From: Blautia sp.
GTDB taxonomy: Bacteria; Bacillota; Clostridia; Lachnospirales; Lachnospiraceae
Assembly (NCBI GenBank): GCA_023667395.1
Contig: JAMPAC010000001.1
Location: 386,858 to 424,625 of the forward strand
Length of the DNA: 37,768 bases
Direction: 5' to 3'
The notes beneath the pieces are model-generated. The model had not been told where the DNA came from. It ran no database searches and worked only from the letters and a program-made list of their open reading frames with translations. Position 1 is the first letter of the stretch. Every line of letters starts with the position of its first letter. The position numbers were made by a program, and so were the translations under genes. Below are positions 1-8,158 of this stretch, one piece after another.

Positions 1-1
1 A

Positions 2-1066
2 CAAAAAACAATAGGGGCATTTAAAGGCTGTATAATTAGAATGAATTATACTAGAATTGGTGACAATAGAGCATATGTTCAAATTGGTAGTTCAGTAGCC
101 GCTGCCGCTGGAAAGATGGGCGCTAACAGTTTATTGCAATTTGCTCATATGGTTCGGAAATCTGAGATAGATTGGAGAGAATTAACATTTGATGGGATAA
201 TATCAGCACTTGAAACAAATAATTTTACAGAAGAAGAATTGTTGGAAATATGGAAAAAAGCTGTGGATTATTTTGCATTAAATAAATATGCAGAACCATA
301 TGACAATACAAATACTAGAAGAAAAATTTATTGTGCTGACATTCATGAAGCGATTAGATTGTGCGCTAAGAGATTAAATTATTATGAATTGGATAATAAA
401 ATGAGTAAAGTAGCGCAGCTAGAATATGAGCAGACACGATTAGAGCGTTCAGAACATAGTTGTATTATTCCAAACAGATGGTATGAATCGGAATATTATC
501 CATATATGAATGATTTTTTGCGCGACACAGAGCAGATGACCCTTGATGAAATGTTTTCCTTTATAGAAATGAAATTTGAACAGAATGATTTTTATTGGGA
601 CTATGTTAAGTTTTTTATTCAGAAAGCAAAAAATACGGAACCTCAGTATATTTTGAAGTATAAACCACATATTATGAAAATGCTTGATGAAAGAGAAATG
701 AATAATTTGTATTATGATGGGTGTAATAGACTATATGAAGTATTTTTTCAATATATGGATGAAGACGAAATCACTGGTGTTTTAAAACGCATAATAGATA
801 CTTACTATCATTATAAAAATAAAGGATGGGAATCTATAGATTTTGGATTGATGAATGATTTAGATGATTTTACTTTTTCTTTGTTTTCTCGTTTTACTTT
901 GGAAGACAATATACGAGCACTGCATATAATTTTGAAAATGCATTGTTTGTGGTTAAGTGGAACGGAAACTTTGAAAGTTAAAGAAGTATATCAATTAAAT
1001 AACATAGGTGAAATCAAAGGGTGGTGTGATTTCTGTAATGAGTTGGATAACATAGGTGAATGTTGA
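2..1066 (+). CDS. Unknown AT-rich gene, probably 5'-truncated by the window edge
   Basis: I do not recognise this protein. The first in-frame ATG is at 41, giving 341 aa, but the frame has no stop back to base 2 and no convincing ribosome site precedes the ATG, so the coding region probably begins outside the window. The visible part starts with a small-residue segment (VQIGSSVAAAAGKMGANS) and continues as an acidic, Tyr/Asn-rich, probably helical protein with no predicted membrane span. Base composition is much AT-richer than the genes after 2.8 kb, and it sits beside decayed mobile-element genes, which suggests horizontal acquisition. It could be the C-terminal part of a larger defence or cargo protein, but nothing in the sequence proves that. 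Confidence 0.6.
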   Translation, partial: QKTIGAFKGCIIRMNYTRIGDNRAYVQIGSSVAAAAGKMGANSLLQFAHMVRKSEIDWRELTFDGIISALETNNFTEEELLEIWKKAVDYFALNKYAEPYDNTNTRRKIYCADIHEAIRLCAKRLNYYELDNKMSKVAQLEYEQTRLERSEHSCIIPNRWYESEYYPYMNDFLRDTEQMTLDEMFSFIEMKFEQNDFYWDYVKFFIQKAKNTEPQYILKYKPHIMKMLDEREMNNLYYDGCNRLYEVFFQYMDEDEITGVLKRIIDTYYHYKNKGWESIDFGLMNDLDDFTFSLFSRFTLEDNIRALHIILKMHCLWLSGTETLKVKEVYQLNNIGEIKGWCDFCNELDNIGEC

Positions 1067-1077
1067 TATAACTTTTT

Positions 1078-1435
1078 TACACCGGGCTGCGGTATGTCTT
1101 TGACATATCAGATGTGCGGTTGTTTCCCGCAGCTATGGGAGATGAAAGAGGAACATCAGGAAGCGGTACTTGACCGTTTGGAGCAGATTTACGAGGATAC
1201 CAGCAAAGAAGCCGGATTCATGGACAGGATCAGGGAGATTGTGTCACACATAGCAGGTGACTGCTATAAAGCGTTTGCTTCGGACATGGAATATCTGAAA
1301 GAGGGAAGTTTCTTGGAGAAACTTGACGAGTTGAATATCGGGGTGCATATCCGGGAAACGCTGGAGGACAGTATCGCCTACACTGTTTTGCGTTTGAATG
1401 GGGAGTGCTTATGGTTGATGAATGGAGTAGATTAG
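1078..1435 (+). pseudogene. Frameshifted fragment resembling a conjugative-element protein
   Basis: Two frames carry pieces of what looks like one protein. The frame starting at 1078 reads YTGLRYVFDISDVR. The frame starting at 1094 continues with FPQLWEMKEEHQEAVLDRLEQIYED and later SFLEKLDELNIGVHIRETLEDSIAYTVLRL. From memory, this order (GLRYVFDISD, then LW-EMREEH, then a helical tail with a FLEELDDLN-like motif) occurs in large proteins of Clostridia conjugative elements of the Tn1549 type. A frameshift near 1115-1125, the missing N-terminus and the altered C-terminal end (CLWLMNGVD) point to a remnant. The 113-aa frame alone could still be translated from 1094, but no good ribosome site precedes it. 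Confidence 0.5.
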
Positions 1436-1542
1436 CAGATTTATTTGTGAATCTGATTAAAAAGTATGCATCAGATTTAGGCATTGAAAATATGCCTGAT
1501 ATAGAAATAAACAGTAGCATGGAAAATTTGTTTTTGAAATGA
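1411..1542 (+). CDS. Small hypothetical protein, 43 aa
   Basis: This short reading frame (MVDEWSRLADLFVNLIKKY, then DLGIENMPDIEIN) overlaps the end of the frameshifted fragment in another frame and has a GGGGAG sequence about 6 bases before the ATG. The amphipathic helix followed by a short acidic tail looks like a real small protein, and similar small proteins accompany conjugative-element genes as far as I recall. It could equally be the end of the same decayed gene. No function can be assigned. Confidence 0.35.
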   Translation: MVDEWSRLADLFVNLIKKYASDLGIENMPDIEINSSMENLFLK

Positions 1543-1610
1543 CACCGATGATGTGGACGGAATAAATACATTTTATCTAAACTGACTGTATAAGACGAAG
1601 AGGTAATGAA

Positions 1611-2615
1611 ATGGATTATGAAAATAGCATAAATGGAAAGTCGAATATTATCATATATACAACGGAAGATGGAGTGTCAAAAATTGAGACAACTTTTGAT
1701 GGCGATACTGTTTGGCTTTCAATTGATCAAATGGCGGAACTCTTTCAGAGAGACAGAAGCGTAATAGGAAAGCATGTAAGAAATATTTTCAAGGAAGGTG
1801 AATTGCGGAAAGAAGCAGTGTGGGCAAAATTTGCCTATACTGCTTCAGACGGAAAAATTTATGATGTTGATTATTATAATCTTGATGTTATTATTTCCGT
1901 TGGCTATCGCGTCAAATCCAAACGCGGCACACAGTTCAGAATTTGGGCAATGGGAATTTTAAAGGAATATATGCGTAAAGGATTTGCATTGGATGACGAA
2001 CGGCTCAAAAATTTGGGCGGCGGCGGTTATTTTAAGGAACTGCTCGAACGAATCAGGGACATTCGAGCATCTGAGAAAGTGTTTTACAGGCAGATTTTGG
2101 AAATCTATGCGACAAGCATTGATTATGATCCCAAAGCCGAAATATCCATACAGTTTTTTCAAAAAGTCCAGAATAAAATTCATTATGCTGTACATGGGCA
2201 GACAGCGGCGGAAGTTATTTATACAAGGGCGGATGCAGAAAAGGAATTTATGGGGCTTACCACATTTGTGGGAAATCAGCCGACTTTGCGGGAAGTGGTC
2301 ATTGCCAAGAATTATTTGAGTGAAAAAGAACTTCGTGCAATGGGGCAGCTTGTATCGGGATATTTGGATTTCGCGGAAAGACAAGCAGAGCGGGAACAGG
2401 CTATGACAATGAAGGATTGGGCAAAGCATTTAGACCGTATTCTCACTATGAGCGGAGAACAGTTGTTATCGGGAAATGGAAACGTGACTCATAAACAGGC
2501 AGTAGAAAAAGCAACCGAAGAATATAAAAAGTATAAGGAGCGCACATTAAGCGATGTGGAACAGGACTATTTAAACTCTATAAAAATATTAGGAAAAAAG
2601 ACAGACAAAGATTGA
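1611..2615 (+). CDS. RhuM family protein
   Basis: The 334-aa product has the hallmarks of the RhuM (virulence protein RhuM) family: an N-terminal domain with DTVWLSIDQMAELFQRDRSVIGKHVRNIFKEGEL, an aspartate/tyrosine-rich YDVDYYNLDVIISVGYRVKSKRGTQFRIWA core, and a long helical C-terminal half. The core resembles Bro-N/KilA-type DNA-binding modules, which supports a nucleic-acid-related role. The family was named from a Salmonella pathogenicity island but its biochemical function is unknown, and it is mostly found on mobile elements and islands. Length is near the family norm. A GAAGAGG ribosome site lies 7 bases before the ATG. It ends 37 bases before a truncated serine recombinase, consistent with island cargo. 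Confidence 0.85.
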   Translation: MDYENSINGKSNIIIYTTEDGVSKIETTFDGDTVWLSIDQMAELFQRDRSVIGKHVRNIFKEGELRKEAVWAKFAYTASDGKIYDVDYYNLDVIISVGYRVKSKRGTQFRIWAMGILKEYMRKGFALDDERLKNLGGGGYFKELLERIRDIRASEKVFYRQILEIYATSIDYDPKAEISIQFFQKVQNKIHYAVHGQTAAEVIYTRADAEKEFMGLTTFVGNQPTLREVVIAKNYLSEKELRAMGQLVSGYLDFAERQAEREQAMTMKDWAKHLDRILTMSGEQLLSGNGNVTHKQAVEKATEEYKKYKERTLSDVEQDYLNSIKILGKKTDKD

Positions 2616-2618
2616 AAA

Positions 2619-2636
2619 GTGCAACGTCCGTTGCAC
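2619..2636. repeat. Perfect 8-bp inverted repeat between rhuM and the recombinase remnant
   Basis: GTGCAACG and CGTTGCAC face each other with a 2-base centre, just downstream of the RhuM stop and 17 bases before the recombinase ATG. There is no U-tract, so an operator or recombinase-gene control site is more likely than a terminator. Confidence 0.5.
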
Positions 2637-2652
2637 AAATGGAGATAATAAG

Positions 2653-2814
2653 ATGCAGAGAGGAAAAATAAAGGTTTATACTTATACAAGGGTATCTACA
2701 GCCATACAGATAGACGGTTATTCCTTAGGGAAAGACCACCGAAATTCCATGGTTTTAAATAGGAGAAACGCATATTCCCCCATTCCCCCGCATAAAATAT
2801 ATCATGAATCTTAG
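2653..2814 (+). pseudogene. Truncated serine recombinase (N-terminal stub)
   Basis: The frame begins MQRGKIKVYTYTRVSTAIQI and runs into DGYSL, the N-terminal catalytic strand of large serine recombinases. YTRVST carries the nucleophilic serine of the resolvase domain. Homology stops after about residue 25, where DAQ-type residues are expected but GKDHRNSMVL is found, and a stop follows at residue 54. The remaining roughly 450-500 residues, including the DNA-binding domains, are absent. It has its own ribosome site (GGAG, 9 bases upstream). I read it as the broken terminal gene of an integrative element, with the junction to host DNA near 2729-2735. Confidence 0.75.
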
Positions 2815-2859
2815 ATTCATGATCGCCATTTGCCGCTGGCCGAACATGCAGGCATGTTC
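2801..2859. repeat. Two perfect inverted repeats after the recombinase remnant
   Basis: ATCATGAATC and GATTCATGAT (2801-2823) form a 10-bp stem with a 3-base centre. GAACATGC and GCATGTTC (2842-2859) form an 8-bp stem with a 2-base centre. They lie between the element remnant and the 3' end of the next gene on the minus strand. Neither has a clear U-tract, so I leave open terminator, attachment-site remnant or dispersed repeat. Confidence 0.5.
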
Positions 2860-2880
2860 TTCTCGCTAACGCTTATTCTA

Positions 2881-3495
2881 TCAGATCTCCGGGTACATCT
2901 CTTCCAGATGCCTCATGATGATATTACGGTTGGACGAGCGCAGCCCAGCAGCGGTGTTTTTCAGCCACTGGATCTTTTCACTTTCCCGCCGGGATACATA
3001 GTAGTCCGCCAGCTGGTAATAGGTGCGGCTGATATCGGTCTGGGTGCTGATGGCGAATTCCATGAGTATGGCGGCTTCTTCCGTATGGCCTGCACCGATC
3101 AGGGTGTCCGCCCATTTCTGCAGGGTGCGGACCAGGAGCGTATAGTTCTGGTCATATTCCGTCAGCACAGTGATATTGGCGGTGCCGTATTCCAGTTTCA
3201 GGTCAGTGTTTGAATATCCGGTCAGGTTGACGATCTTCTGGGATGTCAGCGACTCCATGAGACCAATGCATTCCAGCACCGTTTCGTCATCCTGCATGAT
3301 ATGGGTGGGAAAAGTCTCCAGCGGAATCCGGATATAGTTCAGATTGTCCAGAGGTTTTTTCCGGACGGAGTTGGCCCGCATCTCCCGTTCCCAGAAACTT
3401 TTTTCGTCTTTCTGCTGGCGTTTGTTCTGTCGCTTGACACGTATGGAAACAAAGAGCATAAAAAATAATAAACTTGCCAAAATTCCTATATTCAT
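2881..3495 (-). CDS. Membrane-anchored protein of unknown function, 204 aa
   Basis: I chose the ATG at 3495 because AAAGGA lies 8 bases before it; a TTG 24 bases further upstream is less likely. The product starts MNIGILASLLFFMLFVSIRV, one membrane-spanning segment, then a basic juxtamembrane stretch (KRQNKRQQKDEKSFWERE) and a soluble cytoplasmic-type domain of about 160 residues. In that domain, helical pairs such as TEEAAILMEFAISTQTDISRTYYQLADYYVSR look tetratricopeptide-like. No catalytic motif is visible. It is divergent from the small membrane protein and VanW pair at 3542, so a shared envelope role is possible but unproven. Confidence 0.75.
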   Translation of the reverse strand: MNIGILASLLFFMLFVSIRVKRQNKRQQKDEKSFWEREMRANSVRKKPLDNLNYIRIPLETFPTHIMQDDETVLECIGLMESLTSQKIVNLTGYSNTDLKLEYGTANITVLTEYDQNYTLLVRTLQKWADTLIGAGHTEEAAILMEFAISTQTDISRTYYQLADYYVSRRESEKIQWLKNTAAGLRSSNRNIIMRHLEEMYPEI

Positions 3496-3541
3496 ATATA
3501 ATATCCTTTCAGAGTTCAAATATATTCAGGAGATATGCATT

Positions 3542-3649
3542 ATGTTCAATTTAAACAATAAAAAGACCAGACAGAAAGTATCGGCGGTGATCATTGCCAT
3601 ACTTGTGCTTGCCATGATCATACCTACTTTAACATATTTTTTTAATTAA
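3542..3649 (+). CDS. Small single-pass membrane protein, 35 aa
   Basis: This short gene encodes MFNLNNKKTRQKVSAVIIAI followed by LVLAMIIPTLTYFFN: a basic N-terminus and one hydrophobic helix. AGGAG lies about 10 bases before the ATG. It ends 41 bases before the VanW start on the same strand and is probably co-transcribed with it. The layout is that of a small membrane protein with the N-terminus in the cytoplasm. Its function is unknown. Confidence 0.65.
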   Translation: MFNLNNKKTRQKVSAVIIAILVLAMIIPTLTYFFN

Positions 3650-3690
3650 TTCAATGTGTGCTGCAGATTATGGAAAGGAGTGTCCATGAC

Positions 3691-5169
3691 ATGAAGAAAA
3701 TATTTGCAAAGAAAGCGGCAGCAGTATTTATTATGGTATTGGCGCTTTCTTTTGGGATGACGGTACACGCTGCGGAAAAAGACGTCATCAAGACCGGGAT
3801 CTTTGCCGGGGATATCGAGTTGTCCGGCATGAGCGCCGAACAGGCGGAAACGGTCTTAAACACATACATAGAAGAATTGCGTGGGACGGAGATCACGCTG
3901 CTGGCCGGGGGGAACCATCCCGTGGTGGTGACTGCAGGCGCCCTGGGCATGGAATGGGCAAATCCCGAACTGGTCACCGAGGCGATGGAAGTGGGAATCC
4001 ATGGAAATGTCATTGAACGCTACAAGATATTAAAGGATCTGGAGCATGAGAATCTGGTATATCCCATAGAACTGGAATTTGATTTTCAGGCCATAAACGA
4101 TGTGTTGACAAATGAATGCGTAAAGTATGACGTAAAGGCCATAAACACCAGCCTGAAGCGGGAGAACGGCATGTTTCAGGTGGTGGAGGGACAGACAGGA
4201 TACTCGTTGGATGTGGAAACTTCCATCGATCTGATCTATGATCATCTGACCATGGAATGGGATCATAAGCCCTGTCAGATCGCGCTGGACGTTATGGTGA
4301 CGGAACCCAGGGGCAGCGCGGAGGAACTGGCGCAGGTAACGGATGTGCTGGGAAGTTTTACCACTTCTTACACCACTTCCAGTTCCGACAGAAGCGCCAA
4401 TGTGGAGAACGGCTGTCGCCTGATCGACGGGGTCACGCTGTACCCTGGGGAGGAATTTTCCACTTATGAGGCGGTTGCTCCCTTTTCCGAGGCAAACGGC
4501 TATTATATGGCAGGCTCCTATGTAAACGGCAAAGTGGTGGACAGCCTTGGCGGCGGGATCTGCCAGGTATCGACTACCTTATATAACGCTGTCCTGCTTT
4601 CCGAACTGGAGGTCACGGAGCGGCACAATCATTCCATGATCGTAACCTATGTAAGTCCTTCTGCGGACGCGGCGATCGCGGAGAGTTCAGGCAAGGATTT
4701 CAGGTTTGTCAATAATCTGGAGTATCCCATTTATGTGGAAGGCTATACCGAGAATAAGAGGATTACGTTTAATATATACGGAAAAGAGACCCGTGATTCC
4801 AGCCACAAGGTAAGTTATGAGAGCGAAGTGCTGGAAGTGATCAATCCGCCTGCGGACAATCTGACTGCGGACGCTTCCCAGCCCGTGGGATACGTGGTGG
4901 TTACCGAGAGCGCCCATATCGGTTATAAGGCAAGGCTTTGGAAGATCGTGACAGAGAACGGCGTGGAAGTCAGCCGTGAGCAGGTCAACAGCAGCAGTTA
5001 TAAGATGACGCCGAGAAGCGCTGTGGTAGGCGTGGCAACGGGCGATGCCCATGCCTATGAGGAGATCATGGCGGCTATCGGGACAGGAAGCGTGGATCAT
5101 GTGAGAAATGTGGCCGCTGCATTGACTGCGCCGCCGCCACAGTACGAGGACGATTCAGACGATGAATAG
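3691..5169 (+). CDS. VanW family protein with peptidoglycan-binding-like domain
   Basis: The ATG at 3691 follows AAGGAG by about 10 bases and gives 492 aa starting MKKIFAKKAAAVFIMVLALS, a classic signal peptide ending near HAAE. Residues of about 45-200 (IKTGIFAGDIELSGMSAEQAETVLNTY onward) match the YoaR-like putative peptidoglycan-binding module that precedes VanW domains. The VanW domain follows around residues 215-370, with YTTSSSDRSANVENGCRLIDG, LYPGEEFSTYEAV and the conserved GGGICQVSTTLYNAV and HNHSMIVTYV stretches. The tail is acidic (YEDDSDDE). VanW was named from vancomycin resistance clusters but most Clostridia homologues are unlinked to resistance, so an exported cell-wall role is the safe reading. 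Confidence 0.88.
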   Translation: MKKIFAKKAAAVFIMVLALSFGMTVHAAEKDVIKTGIFAGDIELSGMSAEQAETVLNTYIEELRGTEITLLAGGNHPVVVTAGALGMEWANPELVTEAMEVGIHGNVIERYKILKDLEHENLVYPIELEFDFQAINDVLTNECVKYDVKAINTSLKRENGMFQVVEGQTGYSLDVETSIDLIYDHLTMEWDHKPCQIALDVMVTEPRGSAEELAQVTDVLGSFTTSYTTSSSDRSANVENGCRLIDGVTLYPGEEFSTYEAVAPFSEANGYYMAGSYVNGKVVDSLGGGICQVSTTLYNAVLLSELEVTERHNHSMIVTYVSPSADAAIAESSGKDFRFVNNLEYPIYVEGYTENKRITFNIYGKETRDSSHKVSYESEVLEVINPPADNLTADASQPVGYVVVTESAHIGYKARLWKIVTENGVEVSREQVNSSSYKMTPRSAVVGVATGDAHAYEEIMAAIGTGSVDHVRNVAAALTAPPPQYEDDSDDE

Positions 5170-5203
5170 GGCAGCGGAGGCCTTTTCATGAACGGTGATT
5201 ATT

Positions 5204-6409
5204 ATGAAGATCGGGAAAATAGCGACAAATGTTTTAAAACGTTCTGTCTTAAGACAGATTAACGCAAGAAGAGAAGAAGTGGTAAAGGGCGCAGGCATGG
5301 GGGAAGACTGCGCTCTTTTCGCGTTTCCCGATGAGGCAATGACCGCATCTTGTGTGCAGGAGGCAGTGTTGACGGTTCCGAAAAACGCAGGGAAGAAATC
5401 TCTGGCGGAAGAAGAGAAAGCAGCAGGAGCAGTTGCCCTGACAGGGATGGAGAGAGCAGCAGGAGTAGGAGCCCTGACGGGGATGGAGAAAGCAGCAGGG
5501 GAAGTTGCCCTGACAGGGATGGAGAAAGCAGCAGGAGCCATGACAGATCTGGTGGAACAGGATACACCAGGGATAGAATTTATCGCCGAGCAGCGCACCA
5601 TGACGCAGCTGATCCAGAAATGCGCCAACAATCTGGCGGCGAAAGGGGCGGAACCCGTGGCTGTCCTGCTTACCCTGCTGTTGCCGGAAAGCCTGGAGGA
5701 ACCTGATCTGAAAGCGCTCATGCAGGAGGCGGACAAGGTCTGTGAGAAACTGCATATGCAGATTGCAGGAGGGCAGACCAGGGTTACGGCGAACGTGAAG
5801 GCTCCTTACGGGATAGTTACAGGCATCGGGAAAATACCGACAGGGACTTACCGGAGCCTGAAAGCCGCTGCGCCGGGTCAGGACGTGGTAATCAGTAAAT
5901 GGATCGGACTGGAGGGCACCGCCTGGCTGGCGAAACGGTACCGGGAGAAGCTGTTGGAGCGGTATCCGGCCTGGCTGGTGGAAGAAGCGGCAGGCTTTGA
6001 CAGGTTTCTGTCCGTGATACCGGAGGCTGCCACCGCCGTGAAGTCCGGCGTGTGCGCCATGCATGATGTTTCCGAAGGCGGGATTTTCGGGGCGCTTTGG
6101 GAACTGGCGGAAAGCGCAGGCGTTGGACTGACCATAGACTTGAGGAAGCTGCCTCTGCGGCAGGAGACGGTGGAGGTATGCGAGCATTGTAATGTAAATC
6201 CTTATGAGCTGCTGTCCGGCGGGTGTCTTCTGATGACAAGTGAAGACGGAATCAAGCTGGTGTCTGACCTGGAGGCGGAGGGAATCCCTGCGGCGGTGGT
6301 GGGAAAGGTGACGGACAGCAAGGATAGACTCCTGCTCAACGAGGAGGAAGTCCGTTACATGGATCGTCCACAAAGGGATGGAATTTATAAGGTGGAGGGA
6401 TTCAAATGA
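5204..6409 (+). CDS. AIR-synthase-related (HypE/PurM-like) protein with internal tandem repeat
   Basis: The product (401 aa from ATG 5204; a GTG at 5195 is an alternative) has the PurM/HypE-like fold signature: an N-terminal GEDCALFAF-type aspartate motif, TMTQLIQKCANNLAAKGAEPVAVLLTLLLP, then QIAGGQTRVT and MHDVSEGGIFGALWELAESAGVG in the C-terminal half. These proteins bind ATP and form dimers; what this subfamily makes is unknown, and no hyp genes are nearby. Residues of about 75-120 hold three 12-residue repeats (AAGxVALTGMEK type) where a short loop is expected. A well-placed GGAGG serves a 24-codon frame at 5188-5262 in another phase, which overlaps this start and could couple to it. Confidence 0.8.
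   Translation: MKIGKIATNVLKRSVLRQINARREEVVKGAGMGEDCALFAFPDEAMTASCVQEAVLTVPKNAGKKSLAEEEKAAGAVALTGMERAAGVGALTGMEKAAGEVALTGMEKAAGAMTDLVEQDTPGIEFIAEQRTMTQLIQKCANNLAAKGAEPVAVLLTLLLPESLEEPDLKALMQEADKVCEKLHMQIAGGQTRVTANVKAPYGIVTGIGKIPTGTYRSLKAAAPGQDVVISKWIGLEGTAWLAKRYREKLLERYPAWLVEEAAGFDRFLSVIPEAATAVKSGVCAMHDVSEGGIFGALWELAESAGVGLTIDLRKLPLRQETVEVCEHCNVNPYELLSGGCLLMTSEDGIKLVSDLEAEGIPAAVVGKVTDSKDRLLLNEEEVRYMDRPQRDGIYKVEGFK
5428..5553 (+). repeat. 36-bp in-frame tandem repeat (minisatellite), 3.4 copies
   Basis: Three consecutive 36-bp units starting GCAGCAGGAG and ending GGGATGGAGA(A/G)A occur at 5428-5535, followed by a partial fourth. Being a multiple of three, the array adds 12 residues per unit without breaking the frame of the AIR-synthase-like gene. 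Near-identity between units suggests recent expansion. Confidence 0.85.
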
Positions 6410-6500
6410 ACCAGCATCAATATATACGCGTGAAAACAGCGCGGAGGTAGGGATAAGATGAATTAAAATGCCGCTTACGCGGTGGAATGAGAGGTAGAAA

Positions 6501-6983
6501 ATGAGAGAAGAATTATTGACTGTTATTGAAAAGAACAGCCGTATCGATCTAAAGGAACTTGCGGTGATCCTGGGCGTGCAAGAAGTGGATGTGGTGAATG
6601 AACTGGCGGCGCTGGAGGCGGAGGGCGTGATCTGTGGTTATCATACCCTGATCGACTGGGAGAAGACCAGCAATGAAAAGGTGTCCGCACTGATCGAGGT
6701 GCGCGTCACCCCCCAGAGGGGACAGGGCTTTGACAGCGTGGCGGAACGCATTTACCGTTATCCGGAAGTGCGCAGCGTGTACCTGATGTCCGGCGGCTAT
6801 GACCTGATGGTGATCCTGGAGGGCAAGACGCTCCGTGAGGTTTCCAGCTTTGTGTCTAATAAGCTTTCCACGCTGGACACGGTGCTGAGTACGGCGACTC
6901 ATTTTATCTTAAAGAAATACAAGGATCACGGCACCGTGATTTCCCGGATCAAAGAAGATGAAAGGGAGATGATTACGCCATGA
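6501..6983 (+). CDS. Lrp/AsnC family transcriptional regulator
   Basis: The 160-aa protein has an N-terminal winged helix (LLTVIEKNSRIDLKELAVILGVQEVDVVNELAALEAEGVICGY) and a C-terminal RAM/AsnC ligand domain (VSALIEVRVTPQRGQGFDSVAERIYRYPEVRSVYLMSGGYDLMVILEG). The GGYDLMV turn is typical of the effector-binding domain, which usually senses amino acids. The stop overlaps the start of the aminotransferase gene by four bases, so the two are translationally coupled. The likely role is local control of the coupled aminotransferase, by analogy with similar pairs in Firmicutes. Confidence 0.92.
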   Translation: MREELLTVIEKNSRIDLKELAVILGVQEVDVVNELAALEAEGVICGYHTLIDWEKTSNEKVSALIEVRVTPQRGQGFDSVAERIYRYPEVRSVYLMSGGYDLMVILEGKTLREVSSFVSNKLSTLDTVLSTATHFILKKYKDHGTVISRIKEDEREMITP

Positions 6984-8158
6984 GAAATCCGTTAGCAGAT
7001 AAAGTAGTAGAGATCAAGCCCTCCGGCATCCGCAAGTTTTTCGATATTGTCACCGAGATGAAGGACGCCATATCCCTGGGCGTGGGCGAGCCTGACTTTG
7101 ATACGCCCTGGCATATCCGTGAAGAAGGCATATATTCCCTGGAAAGGGGCAGAACCATTTATACCTCCAATTCCGGCCTGAAAGAACTCCGTCAGGAGAT
7201 CTGCAATTATATTAAGAAGAAGCACGGCGTTACCTATGATCCCATGACAGAAGTCCTGGTCACAGTGGGCGGTTCGGAGGCTATCGACATAGGGCTCCGC
7301 GCCGTGATCAATCCCGGGGAAGAGGTGCTGATTCCACAGCCCAGCTATGTGTCTTATGAGCCCTGCGCCATCCTGGCGGGGGGCAAGCCCGTGATCATCA
7401 ATTTAAAGGCGGAAAACGAATTCCGTCTGACAGCGGAGGAGTTGGAAGCGGCGATCACGGACAAGACCAAGATATTGATCCTGCCTTTTCCCAACAATCC
7501 CACCGGCGCCATTATGGAGCGGAAGGATCTGGAGGCGATCGCGGAGGTGGTTGTGAAACATGACATATTTGTCATGTCCGATGAAATATATGGCGAACTG
7601 ACCTATAAGGATAAGCATGTGTCCATTGTGGAACTTCCCGGCATGAGGGAGCGCACCATCCTCATCAACGGATTTTCCAAGGCTTATGCCATGACCGGAT
7701 GGAGGCTGGGCTATGCCTGCGGCCCTAAAGAAATTTTGCAACAGATGACCAAAATTCATCAGTTTGCCATCATGTGCGCGCCCACCACCAGTCAGTATGC
7801 TGCAGTGGAGGCGCTGAAAAACGGTGACGATGATGTGGCGGAGATGCGCACCGCATACAACCAGCGGAGGCGGTTTCTGATGAACGCTTTTCAGGAGATG
7901 GGGCTGGAATGTTTCGAGCCTTACGGCGCTTTTTATGTATTCCCCTGTATCAAGGAGTTTGGCATGACCAGCGATGAATTTGCCACAAGGTTTCTGGAGG
8001 AAGAGAAAGTGGCGGTGGTGCCGGGCACGGCATTCGGTGATTGTGGGGAGGGTTATCTGAGGATCTCCTATGCCTATTCCCTGGAACATCTGAAAGTGGC
8101 CATCGGCAGGCTGGAACATTTCATCAACAGACTGCGGGAAGAGAAGAAAGGCAATTAG
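6980..8158 (+). CDS. Class I/II pyridoxal-phosphate aminotransferase
   Basis: The 392-aa product has the fold type I aminotransferase landmarks in order: GVGEPDFDTP, YTSNSGLKELRQEI, the FPNNPTGAIM loop, VMSDEIYGELTY, and the PLP lysine motif INGFSKAYAMTGWRLGY, with a late YLRISYA arginine for the substrate carboxylate. The length is normal. Substrates in this family range over aromatic amino acids, aspartate and alanine, and the sequence alone does not decide. It begins within the last codons of the Lrp gene (ATGA overlap) and is followed immediately by trmL, making a three-gene unit. Confidence 0.92.
   Translation: MRNPLADKVVEIKPSGIRKFFDIVTEMKDAISLGVGEPDFDTPWHIREEGIYSLERGRTIYTSNSGLKELRQEICNYIKKKHGVTYDPMTEVLVTVGGSEAIDIGLRAVINPGEEVLIPQPSYVSYEPCAILAGGKPVIINLKAENEFRLTAEELEAAITDKTKILILPFPNNPTGAIMERKDLEAIAEVVVKHDIFVMSDEIYGELTYKDKHVSIVELPGMRERTILINGFSKAYAMTGWRLGYACGPKEILQQMTKIHQFAIMCAPTTSQYAAVEALKNGDDDVAEMRTAYNQRRRFLMNAFQEMGLECFEPYGAFYVFPCIKEFGMTSDEFATRFLEEEKVAVVPGTAFGDCGEGYLRISYAYSLEHLKVAIGRLEHFINRLREEKKGN

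Noticed and set aside
2830-3213. 127-codon plus-strand frame opposite the 204-aa membrane protein
   Set aside because: No start signal, and the minus-strand frame has a membrane anchor and a well-spaced ribosome site.
5249-6373. 374-codon antisense frame in the AIR-synthase-like gene
   Set aside because: The product is Cys/His/Phe-rich with repeats mirrored from the minisatellite; the sense frame has family motifs.
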